Positions 1 through 5,332 of a stretch of DNA of 5,332 nt are shown piece after piece. The DNA comes from Selenomonadaceae bacterium (GTDB taxonomy: Bacteria > Bacillota > Negativicutes > Selenomonadales > Selenomonadaceae): the NCBI GenBank assembly GCA_017529085.1, contig JAFXOC010000630.1, forward strand, positions 1 to 5,332, written 5' to 3'. The notes under the pieces were generated by a model. It searched no databases and was not told where the DNA came from. It was given only the letters and a program-made list of their open reading frames with translations. Position 1 is the first letter of the stretch; the number at the start of each line of letters is the position of its first letter. The position numbers and the translations under genes are program-made.

Positions 1-1
1 A

Positions 2-160
2 AATCCGCATGGACGCGACCACGGTTGGTTCGTAGCCTACGGTCCATTTGAAAATCCAAACGTAGTGGTAGCCGTGGTAGTGGAACAAGGCGGCTTCGGC
101 GCAGCTTCCGCCGTCCCCATCGGTAGGCGCATCCTAGAAGCTGCTTTTCATGTGAAGTGA
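2..160 (+). CDS. mrdA: Penicillin-binding protein 2 (PBP2), C-terminal end only (5' truncated by window)
   Basis: Only the last 52 codons and the TGA stop are present, read in frame from base 2. The segment carries the end of the transpeptidase fold typical of class B PBPs: NPHGRDHGWFVAY, then a Pro/Asn turn, a run of valines forming the last core strand, EQGGFGAA, and the final helix with RRILEAAF. In this family the catalytic KTG motif lies just before the HGWFVAY segment, so the window opens immediately after the active site. PBP2 is the membrane-anchored DD-transpeptidase that crosslinks peptidoglycan during rod elongation and works in complex with RodA, encoded about 1.9 kb downstream. 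Being followed by minCDE-rodA supports the elongation PBP rather than the division PBP3/FtsI. GC content is about 56 percent, clearly above the genes that follow. Upstream genes (probably mreBCD) are outside the window. Confidence 0.9.
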   Translation, partial: NPHGRDHGWFVAYGPFENPNVVVAVVVEQGGFGAASAVPIGRRILEAAFHVK

Positions 161-169
161 AAGTATTTG

Positions 170-219
170 TTTCTTTATTTTTTTCTCTTTTTTATAAAAA
201 AGAGAAAAAAGTAAAGAAA
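170..219 (+). repeat. Long AT-rich inverted repeat (24-bp hairpin) between mrdA and minC
   Basis: Bases 170-193 are complementary to 196-219. All 24 positions pair when the single G-U pair (178 with 211) is allowed, leaving only two nominal loop bases, so the real loop is probably 4-6 nt. The 5' arm is a T/C tract and the 3' arm an A/G tract, with only four G-C pairs. It begins about 10 nt after the mrdA stop. Neither strand has a run of T after the stem, so it does not fit a classical intrinsic terminator. It may act as an mRNA stability or processing element, or as an attenuator separating PBP2 expression from the min genes. This role is inference; the pairing is directly visible. Confidence 0.75.
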
Positions 220-240
220 GAATTTTAAAGTTTCCTCCTG

Positions 241-246
241 AGGAAG
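241..246 (+). promoter_or_regulatory. Shine-Dalgarno of minC, inside a small inverted repeat
   Basis: AGGAAG lies 3 nt before the ATG at 250 (AGGA core 5 nt before it). It supports this start. It overlaps a short inverted repeat in which TTCCTC (232-237) can pair with GAGGAA (240-245). The upstream arm therefore looks like an anti-Shine-Dalgarno and could mask the site. Confidence 0.6.
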
Positions 247-249
247 AAA

Positions 250-933
250 ATGCAAGATGAATTGGTGAAGATTAAGGGCGTGAAGCAGGGATTGCTTCTT
301 ATCTTTAACGATATAACGGATTTTAATAAGGTTGAAGAAGAACTAAATAGGAAGTTGACGTCCGGTTTTTTTATGAGAGGCACTCATATTTTTGTTAAAC
401 CCGGAGACTTGTCTCATGCGAACGAGGAACTTTTAAGAAAAATTTTCGCAAGGTACGGTCTCATAGTTAAAATTATGCCGGAGGTTATCGAAAAGACTGG
501 GTCGGAAATAAAAGCTGACAATATTGCTCCAACCGAGTACGAGGATAATACAGAACAACAAGAAATATCAGCACAAGAAGAAACTATTAAAGAGAGCGAC
601 GATATTAGCCAAATGCTGGTGGTAAATCGTACGCTCAGGGGCGGTCAGGAAATAAAGACAAAATCATCGGTGCTGGTCTGTGGCAACGTAAATCCCGGGG
701 CGCAGATTATAGCTGGAGGCAGTATAGATATAAGAGGCAAATGCTCGGGCATGGTGCACGCCGGCGCTTATGGTAACACGGAGGCGTGTATCATTGCGGA
801 TAGGCTTCATCCCACTCAAATACGCATAGCAAATTTAGTGGCAAGACCTCCTGATGACGGGGAGGAAACCGAAAGAGCCGAACGCGCATCCATAAAGGAC
901 GGGCAAATTGTTATAGAACCCATTGAAAGATAA
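250..933 (+). CDS. minC: Septum site-determining protein MinC
   Basis: MinC is the cytoplasmic inhibitor of FtsZ ring assembly. It is recruited to the membrane by MinD and so blocks division near the poles. The 227-residue length fits the family. Residues about 5-80 form the N-terminal FtsZ-inhibiting domain (start VKIKGVKQGLLLIF). Residues about 84-121 are an acidic, Glu/Ser-rich linker. Residues about 124-200 form the C-terminal beta-helix domain, recognised by VVNRTLRGGQEI, GNVNPGAQIIAGGSI, and HAGAYGN. The MinD-contacting RSGQ loop of the family reads RGGQ here (130-133). A charged tail ends in the family-typical KDGQIVIEPIER. The start at 250 is supported by AGGAAG just upstream and by alignment with the usual MinC N-terminus. 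It is the first gene of the minCDE block, 13 nt ahead of minD. Identification is secure. Confidence 0.95.
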   Translation: MQDELVKIKGVKQGLLLIFNDITDFNKVEEELNRKLTSGFFMRGTHIFVKPGDLSHANEELLRKIFARYGLIVKIMPEVIEKTGSEIKADNIAPTEYEDNTEQQEISAQEETIKESDDISQMLVVNRTLRGGQEIKTKSSVLVCGNVNPGAQIIAGGSIDIRGKCSGMVHAGAYGNTEACIIADRLHPTQIRIANLVARPPDDGEETERAERASIKDGQIVIEPIER

Positions 934-935
934 GC

Positions 936-940
936 GAGGT
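936..940 (+). promoter_or_regulatory. Shine-Dalgarno that sets the minD start
   Basis: GAGGT lies 6 nt before the ATG at 947. An in-frame TTG at 923 overlaps the end of minC and would add eight residues (MKDKRGKN), but it lacks a comparable site and the added residues are not family-like. The ATG at 947 is therefore preferred. Confidence 0.7.
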
Positions 941-946
941 AAAAAT

Positions 947-1756
947 ATGTCAGAAAATAAAAAACACGCCGAAATCGTAGTTATCACCAGCGGCAAAGGA
1001 GGCGTGGGAAAGACGACAACAACCGCCAATATAGGCGTGGGGCTTGCTATGAGGGATATGAAAGTAGCTCTTATCGATACCGATACGGGGCTCCGCAATC
1101 TTGACCTCTTACTTGGTCTTGAAAATCGTATTATGTATGATTTAGTGGATGTTACAGAAGGCAGAGTGCCGTATAAAAAGGCGCTGGTGCCGCATAAGAA
1201 ATTTAGAAATCTGTTTTTGCTTCCAACTTCTCAAGTGAAGGATAAATCCTCCGTAAATCCCGACGCTCTTATGAAGCTTTGCGATGAAATGAGAAGCGAA
1301 TTTGATTATATTTTAATCGACTGCCCCGCAGGTATAGAGCAGGGTTTTCAGACTGCGATAGCGGGAGCTGATTGCGCCATTGTGGTGACAATGCCTGAAA
1401 TCAGCGCGGTAAGAGATGCGGATAAAATAATCGGCGAACTTGGTCGGGCTGATAAAGATAATATAAAACTAATAGTCAATCGCATTAGACCTCAAATGGT
1501 TGAACAGGGCGATATGCTTGACATGAAGGATATTAATGACATACTTTCCATAACTTGCATAGGTCAAGTGCCGGACGACGAAAAAGTGGTGACGTCAACG
1601 AATAGGGGAGAACCGGTTATTATGACGGAAGATTCGCTGGCAGGACGCGCTTATAAAAACATTGTGCGTCGCATTTTAGGCGAGGACGTGGAATTTATGG
1701 ACCTTCATAAAGATACCTTCTTAAGACGTATCAAACGGGCATTCGGGATGAATTGA
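947..1756 (+). CDS. minD: Septum site-determining ATPase MinD
   Basis: MinD is a ParA/MinD-type ATPase. In the ATP-bound dimer it sits on the inner membrane, recruits MinC to block FtsZ, and is released when MinE stimulates ATP hydrolysis. From the ATG at 947 it is 269 residues, the normal length. The deviant Walker A is SGKGGVGKTT (residues 15-24), with signature Lys17 and catalytic Lys22. Switch I is DTDTGLRNLD (44-53), where many MinDs have Ile for the second Thr. Walker B is ILIDCPAGIE (122-131), with Asp125. The C-terminal tail (about 256-269, FLRRIKRAFGMN) is an amphipathic basic/hydrophobic helix matching the MinD membrane-targeting sequence. It sits 13 nt after minC and 16 nt before minE, consistent with one mRNA. 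No key residue is missing. Confidence 0.97.
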   Translation: MSENKKHAEIVVITSGKGGVGKTTTTANIGVGLAMRDMKVALIDTDTGLRNLDLLLGLENRIMYDLVDVTEGRVPYKKALVPHKKFRNLFLLPTSQVKDKSSVNPDALMKLCDEMRSEFDYILIDCPAGIEQGFQTAIAGADCAIVVTMPEISAVRDADKIIGELGRADKDNIKLIVNRIRPQMVEQGDMLDMKDINDILSITCIGQVPDDEKVVTSTNRGEPVIMTEDSLAGRAYKNIVRRILGEDVEFMDLHKDTFLRRIKRAFGMN

Positions 1757-1758
1757 TT

Positions 1759-1765
1759 AAGGGGG
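1759..1765 (+). promoter_or_regulatory. Shine-Dalgarno of minE
   Basis: AAGGGGG lies 7 nt before the ATG at 1773 and 2 nt after the minD stop. This strong G-rich site gives minE its own efficient initiation in the polycistronic message. Confidence 0.65.
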
Positions 1766-1772
1766 TAGGCTT

Positions 1773-2045
1773 ATGTTTGACGCACTCAGAAAACTTTTCG
1801 GCAGCGAAAAAGAGTCTTCTAAGCAAATAGCGGCGCGCAGGTTACAACTTGTGCTCGTTCACGACAGAGCCAGCGTGTCGCCTGAGATTATGGATAAGCT
1901 AAGGGAAGAGATTATAGGAGTTATCTCAAAATATATGGATATAAACAGGGAGAACATGGATATATCTCTGGCAAACGGCGACAATGATAATTCCGTGGCG
2001 CTTGTCGCAAATATCCCTGTCAGCAGAATGAAGCATGGAAAATAA
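1773..2045 (+). CDS. minE: Cell division topological specificity factor MinE
   Basis: MinE binds membrane-bound MinD, displaces MinC and triggers MinD ATPase activity. This drives pole-to-pole oscillation and leaves mid-cell free for FtsZ. The 90-residue length matches the family. Residues 2-9 (FDALRKLF) form the N-terminal amphipathic membrane-binding segment. Residues about 17-32 are the anti-MinCD region, with AARRLQLVLVHDR; by eye Arg23, Leu24 and Val27 match the E. coli positions that contact MinD. Residues about 36-88 form the dimerising topological specificity domain (SPEIMDKLREEI, ISKYMDIN, ALVANIPV). The TAA stop shares its last base with the ATG of rodA (TAATG), suggesting translational coupling. 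Having MinE means this Firmicutes species uses an oscillating Min system. Confidence 0.95.
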   Translation: MFDALRKLFGSEKESSKQIAARRLQLVLVHDRASVSPEIMDKLREEIIGVISKYMDINRENMDISLANGDNDNSVALVANIPVSRMKHGK

Positions 2046-3148
2046 TGAATAAACGTATTTTAAAACGGATAGATTTTCCATTAGTGTTCGCTACGTTGGG
2101 AATACTTGCAATGAGCCTCGTGGTAATCGGTAGCGCCACGCATATAAACACCGAAAACGCAGGACGGTACCTCTTTGTGGAGCGTCAGGGAGTATTTGTC
2201 ATATTAGACATCATGCTTGTGATTTTCTTCCTGAATTTTGATTATAAATCCCTTTCGGCTTACGGCAAGAAATTATATATATTCAATTTAGTAATGCTGC
2301 TCGCGGTTATGTTCTTCGGTCATTCAGCCTTAGGGGCGCAACGTTGGATATCTATAGGGCCCGTAAATCTTCAGCCTTCGGAGTTTTCCAAACTAATAAT
2401 GATAATATCCTTAGCTTCCATGTTAGAAGAAAGAGTTGGAGAATTAAACACCCTTTCGGAATTGTTGCCCGTAGCGTTATATATCGGCGTTCCTTTTATC
2501 TTAGTCTTAAAACAGCCGGATCTTGGCACATCTCTTGTATTCATAGCAATATTTTTCGGTATGGTTTTTGTGTCCGGAATAAGACTTAGAATACTGTTTG
2601 GCATATTTGCCGCAGGACTTTTGATGATGCCGGTGATGTGGCATTTTTTAAAAGATTATCAGAAACTTAGGCTGATGGTTTTTTTAGACCCAAATGTTGA
2701 TCCTTTAGGTTCGGGGTATCATATTATTCAATCCAAAATCGCCATAGGTTCTGGGATGCTCATGGGCAAAGGACTTTTTGAGGGAACTCAGAGTCAGCTT
2801 AATTTTTTGCCTGAAAACCATACCGATTTCATATTTGCCGTTGTGGGCGAAGAACTTGGATTTATAGGCGCGGCTGTGCTTTTGACGCTATATTTGATAG
2901 TGCTGTGGCGAGGTATCGTTATAGCAAGAGACGCGAGCGATATTTTCGGCAGGCTCCTAGCTATCGGCGTAACTTCGATGTTTGCCTTTCACATATTGGT
3001 GAATGTAGGAATGACCACGGGAATTATGCCGGTGACGGGTATTCCTCTTCCTTTTATGTCTTACGGCGTTAGCTCTCTTACCACAAACCTATTGGCAATA
3101 GCTTTACTTTTAAACATTCGATTACGAGAACAAAAATTATCATTTTAA
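2045..3148 (+). CDS. rodA: Rod shape-determining SEDS glycosyltransferase RodA
   Basis: RodA is the multi-pass membrane peptidoglycan polymerase of the elongation machinery. It uses lipid II to make glycan strands that its partner PBP2, encoded upstream, crosslinks. The 367-residue protein has about ten hydrophobic segments (for example about 10-32, 48-64, 77-92, 140-156, 163-178, 182-199, 265-288, 303-323 and 340-357). SEDS motifs in order are GAQRWISIGP (97-106, with the conserved Trp101), LQPSEFSKL (109-117), KQPDLGTSLVF (156-166), SGYHIIQSKIAIGSG (223-237), and LPENHTDFIFAVVGEELG (255-272). In the last, Asp261 is the conserved essential extracellular Asp. Near the C-terminus come TGIPLPFMSYG (331-341) and SLTTNL. 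FtsW is the main alternative, but the gene context and motif wording favour RodA. The start overlaps the minE stop and has only a weak GGAA, so coupling is likely. A terminator follows 4 nt after the stop. Confidence 0.95.
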   Translation: MNKRILKRIDFPLVFATLGILAMSLVVIGSATHINTENAGRYLFVERQGVFVILDIMLVIFFLNFDYKSLSAYGKKLYIFNLVMLLAVMFFGHSALGAQRWISIGPVNLQPSEFSKLIMIISLASMLEERVGELNTLSELLPVALYIGVPFILVLKQPDLGTSLVFIAIFFGMVFVSGIRLRILFGIFAAGLLMMPVMWHFLKDYQKLRLMVFLDPNVDPLGSGYHIIQSKIAIGSGMLMGKGLFEGTQSQLNFLPENHTDFIFAVVGEELGFIGAAVLLTLYLIVLWRGIVIARDASDIFGRLLAIGVTSMFAFHILVNVGMTTGIMPVTGIPLPFMSYGVSSLTTNLLAIALLLNIRLREQKLSF

Positions 3149-3152
3149 CCTC

Positions 3153-3186
3153 ATCCCTGCGTTTTGCGCGGGGATTATTATTTTAC
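3153..3186 (+). terminator. Intrinsic terminator after rodA
   Basis: Bases 3153-3161 pair with 3167-3175 (nine pairs: three C-G, then one T-G wobble and three G-C near the loop, with two A-T at the base). The loop is five bases, TTTTG. A T-rich tail (TATTATTTTAC, 3176-3186) follows directly. This fits Rho-independent termination of the mrdA-min-rodA unit. The tail is interrupted by three A residues, so some read-through into the next gene is possible. Confidence 0.8.
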
Positions 3187-3240
3187 TTTCTTGTTTCATT
3201 TTATTATTTGAAAAAAAGAGAAAAATTTAGTATTTTTTAT

Positions 3241-3246
3241 AAGGAG
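3241..3246 (+). promoter_or_regulatory. Shine-Dalgarno of the radical SAM gene
   Basis: AAGGAG lies 6 nt before the ATG at 3253. This near-ideal site sits in an otherwise A/T-only leader and fixes the start of the downstream gene. Confidence 0.8.
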
Positions 3247-3252
3247 CAATAT

Positions 3253-5332
3253 ATGATACAACTTTCCCCAAAATTATTAAATTCTGTGACAAAACCCCCT
3301 CGTTATACAGGCGGCGAGTGGAATTCCATAAAAAAAGATTTAACAAAAATTTCCTGCAAGTTTGCCCTAACTCTTCCTGATGTTTACGAAATAGGTATGA
3401 GCAATTTGGGACTACAGATTTTATATGGTGTGTTGAATAAAAGAGAAGATACTGCGGCTGAACGCGTATATGCGCCTTGGGACGATATGGAGGCGAAAAT
3501 GCGGGAGGAAAACATTCCTCTTTTTACCCTTGAATCGAAAACTCCGGTGAAAAATTTTGATTTTTGGGGATTTTCTCTGCAATACGAAATGATTTTTACG
3601 AATGTGTTAAATATGTTGGATTTGGCAGGTGTACCCCTACAAGCAGCGGATAGAAAAGAAGATGATCCGTTCATAGTGGGAGGCGGTCCTGCGGTTTATA
3701 ATGTTGAGCCCATGTGGGAATTCTTCGATTTCTTCGTTATAGGCGAAGGCGAGGATGTTTTGGAAGAAGTCGTCGATGTTTTCACAGCTTGGAAAAATGA
3801 AGGTAAACCTAATGGAAGGCGCGAATTTTTAAAACGATTGCTTTCAATCGAGGGTATATACGTTCCTTCGTTTTACGAAGCTGAAACTGATGAAAATGGA
3901 AATTTTACGGGATTTAAGATTCTGGAAGAAAATGCGCCGAAAATTGTATATAAGAGGGTTGCGAGAAATTTTGACATTGCGCTTACTCCAATTCGCCCTA
4001 TAGTTCCATATATGAATATAGTGCATAATCGCATAATGTTGGAACTTTTCAGAGGGTGTACCAGGGGTTGCCGCTTTTGTCAGGCGGGAATGTGTTATAG
4101 ACCCGTTCGGGAAAGAAGCCGTGAAAACCTTTTAAAGCTTGCCCGAGATTTGGTAGACGCGACGGGTTACGATGAAATTTCCCTTACCTCTCTTTCATCA
4201 GCCGATTATACAGAGCTTTCAAAGTTGGTTGACGATTTGAGCGAAGTTTTTTGCAACGAAACGGTGAGTTTATCACTGCCCTCCCTTCGCATCGACAGTT
4301 TTTCCATTGACCTTGCCGCAAAAATACAAGCGGTGCGAAAAAGTTCTTTAACTTTTGCCCCGGAAGCGGGTACTCAAAGACTTAGGGACGTGATAAACAA
4401 AGGCGTAACGGAAGAAAATTTGATAAGCGCTTGTTCTGCGGCTTTTAAAAAGGGTTGGCGGCAGGTTAAACTCTATTTTATGATGGGGCTTCCTACGGAG
4501 ACGGACGAGGATATATTGGGGATTGCTATATTGGCAAAAAAAGTGGTGGACTTATATGAGGAGATAAAGGGCAAGCGCGGCGTTAAAGTGACAATAAGCG
4601 TCGCTTGCTTTGTACCTAAACCCCATACGCCTTTTGAGTGGTTTCCGCAAATTTCCATGGAAGAATTCATTCGCCGTCAGCAACTTTTGAAAGAAAATAT
4701 TCGCGATAAATCCATAACATTCAACTATCACGACGCAAAGGTGTCTGTATTGGAAGCGGCTTTGGCTAGGGGCGACAGGCGGCTTTCAAAGGTTGTAGAA
4801 CGGGCGTGGAGATTGGGAGCAAAATTTGACGGCTGGACGGATCATTTTAAATTTGATATATGGCAGACGGCTTTTGAAGAAAACGATTTAAATATGGAAA
4901 CTTTCGCTAAAGGTTTGCCTATAAATGCGCCAAGACCATTTAAAATTACCAATCCCGGAGTGACAAAGGAATTTTTGGTCAGAGAGTGGGAGAAAGCTTA
5001 CAATGGCGAACTCACAGCTGATTGCAGACATGGAGGGTGCGCGGGCTGCGGCGTGTGCAATCAGTTAAAGACAAACGTTTCTCTCGATAAATCCGCTAAT
5101 ACTGACAAGAACGCCGAAAATAAGGTTAAGAACGTAAATAATGAGGAAGAAAATTATTACTATAGGGCAAAAATAAGAAAGGGAAAGACGCTGGCGTTTT
5201 TGTCCCATCTTGATTATATTGCAGTTTATGAACGGGCTGTTATACGCAGTAAATTACCGGTAGCCTACTCAAAAGGTTTTCATCCGCACATGAAAATCGC
5301 TTTTTCTCATCCACTACCCGTTGGGGTAACAA
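3253..5332 (+). CDS. B12-binding-type radical SAM protein (TIGR03960-like) fused to a radical SAM-linked DUF2344/TIGR03936 domain; 3' truncated
   Basis: The frame is open from the ATG at 3253 to the window edge (693 codons, no stop), and AAGGAG at the right spacing supports the start. Residues about 36-200 resemble a cobalamin-binding Rossmann domain: LPDVYEIGMSNLGLQILY (41-58), VGGGPAVYNVEP (142-153), VIGEGED (162-168). The classic DxHxxG reads DVYEIG, with Tyr45 in place of His. The radical SAM core follows, with CTRGCRFC (Cys269, Cys273, Cys276) binding the [4Fe-4S] cluster that cleaves S-adenosylmethionine. Further core motifs are FAPEAGTQRLRDVINKG (368-384) and VKLYFMMGLPTETDED (405-420). 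A second Cys group (591, 596, 599, 602) ends this part. After an Asn/Lys-rich linker (about 605-634), residues 637 onward (RAKIRKG, FLSHLDYIAVYERA, AYSKGFHPHMKIAF, HPLPVGV) match the start of DUF2344. Both families are uncharacterised and are known as neighbours or fusions. The substrate is unknown. The protein is probably cytoplasmic, as I see no signal peptide. Confidence 0.88.
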   Translation, partial: MIQLSPKLLNSVTKPPRYTGGEWNSIKKDLTKISCKFALTLPDVYEIGMSNLGLQILYGVLNKREDTAAERVYAPWDDMEAKMREENIPLFTLESKTPVKNFDFWGFSLQYEMIFTNVLNMLDLAGVPLQAADRKEDDPFIVGGGPAVYNVEPMWEFFDFFVIGEGEDVLEEVVDVFTAWKNEGKPNGRREFLKRLLSIEGIYVPSFYEAETDENGNFTGFKILEENAPKIVYKRVARNFDIALTPIRPIVPYMNIVHNRIMLELFRGCTRGCRFCQAGMCYRPVRERSRENLLKLARDLVDATGYDEISLTSLSSADYTELSKLVDDLSEVFCNETVSLSLPSLRIDSFSIDLAAKIQAVRKSSLTFAPEAGTQRLRDVINKGVTEENLISACSAAFKKGWRQVKLYFMMGLPTETDEDILGIAILAKKVVDLYEEIKGKRGVKVTISVACFVPKPHTPFEWFPQISMEEFIRRQQLLKENIRDKSITFNYHDAKVSVLEAALARGDRRLSKVVERAWRLGAKFDGWTDHFKFDIWQTAFEENDLNMETFAKGLPINAPRPFKITNPGVTKEFLVREWEKAYNGELTADCRHGGCAGCGVCNQLKTNVSLDKSANTDKNAENKVKNVNNEEENYYYRAKIRKGKTLAFLSHLDYIAVYERAVIRSKLPVAYSKGFHPHMKIAFSHPLPVGVT

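Noticed and set aside
167..198. Possible promoter with TATAAA at 193-198 ahead of minC
   Set aside because: The -10-like hexamer is at the hairpin apex in a T/A tract. The only -35-like hexamer (TTGTTT, 167-172) is 20 nt away and poorly matched.
923..946. Upstream TTG start for minD, overlapping minC
   Set aside because: It adds eight charged residues not typical of MinD, and the ATG at 947 has a well-spaced GAGGT.
835..1098. Minus-strand open frame of 87 codons across the minC-minD junction
   Set aside because: It lies antisense to two secure genes, covers conserved MinD motifs, and its translation resembles no protein family I know.
2344..2604. Open frames on both strands inside rodA
   Set aside because: Both lie within the conserved SEDS coding region and have no ribosome binding site or family-like sequence. 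They are out-of-frame shadows.
3212..3225. 14-base A/G tract identical to one in the mrdA-minC hairpin (196-209)
   Set aside because: It is low-complexity sequence in two AT-rich gaps, and the second copy has no complementary arm. Chance similarity is the simplest explanation.
3208..3236. Possible promoter TTGAAA (3208-3213), 17 nt, TATTTT (3231-3236)
   Set aside because: The spacing and -35 look good, but transcription would begin at about 3243, inside the Shine-Dalgarno, removing the site needed for translation.
3384..4670. Three minus-strand open frames opposite the radical SAM gene
   Set aside because: They overlap a continuous, strongly family-like + strand frame and show no recognisable domains.
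1..5332. Search for a novel multi-gene system, mobile element, CRISPR array, tRNA or riboswitch
   Set aside because: All coding sequence is explained by known housekeeping families, and gaps are at most about 104 bases. I saw no transposase, direct-repeat array, tRNA-like cloverleaf or long structured leader.

Overview
This window is a compact, single-strand stretch of bacterial housekeeping DNA. Every gene is on the + strand. It holds the 3' end of a penicillin-binding protein 2 gene (mrdA), a complete minC-minD-minE set, a complete rodA, and the first ~690 codons of a large radical SAM protein that runs off the right edge. The gene order, the AT-leaning codon use (many ATA, TTA and AAA codons), the strong purine-rich ribosome binding sites and the protein sequences point to a Firmicutes (Bacillota) bacterium of the Clostridia or Negativicutes type. 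MinE together with MinCD implies an oscillating, E. coli-like Min system rather than the DivIVA/MinJ system of Bacillus. The genus cannot be fixed from the sequence alone.

Layout. Positions 2-160 are the PBP2 C-terminus. Positions 161-249 are an AT-rich gap dominated by a 24-bp hairpin. minC (250-933), minD (947-1756), minE (1773-2045) and rodA (2045-3148) follow with gaps of 13 and 16 nt and then a 1-nt overlap, so they form one transcription unit that probably begins upstream with mreBCD-mrdA. A good intrinsic terminator (stem 3153-3175) follows rodA and closes this unit. After a short AT-rich leader, a B12-binding-type radical SAM protein starts at 3253 with an ideal Shine-Dalgarno. Its frame stays open to the window edge and enters a second domain, the radical SAM-linked DUF2344/TIGR03936 region, so the two are fused here.

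How the genes work together. PBP2 (transpeptidase) and RodA (SEDS glycosyltransferase) are the two enzymatic halves of the elongation machine that builds lateral wall. MinC, MinD and MinE place the division site by keeping FtsZ rings away from the poles. Linking them on one transcript ties wall elongation to septum placement. The radical SAM gene is a conserved neighbour of this cluster in Firmicutes. Its biochemical role is not known to me, and it is the least understood element here.

I found no mobile element, CRISPR array, tRNA/rRNA gene or defence system. No novel multi-gene system is evident. The most interesting points are the long intergenic hairpin, the domain make-up of the radical SAM fusion (Tyr in place of the cobalamin-ligand His, and an extra four-Cys motif), and the different base composition of the mrdA fragment.
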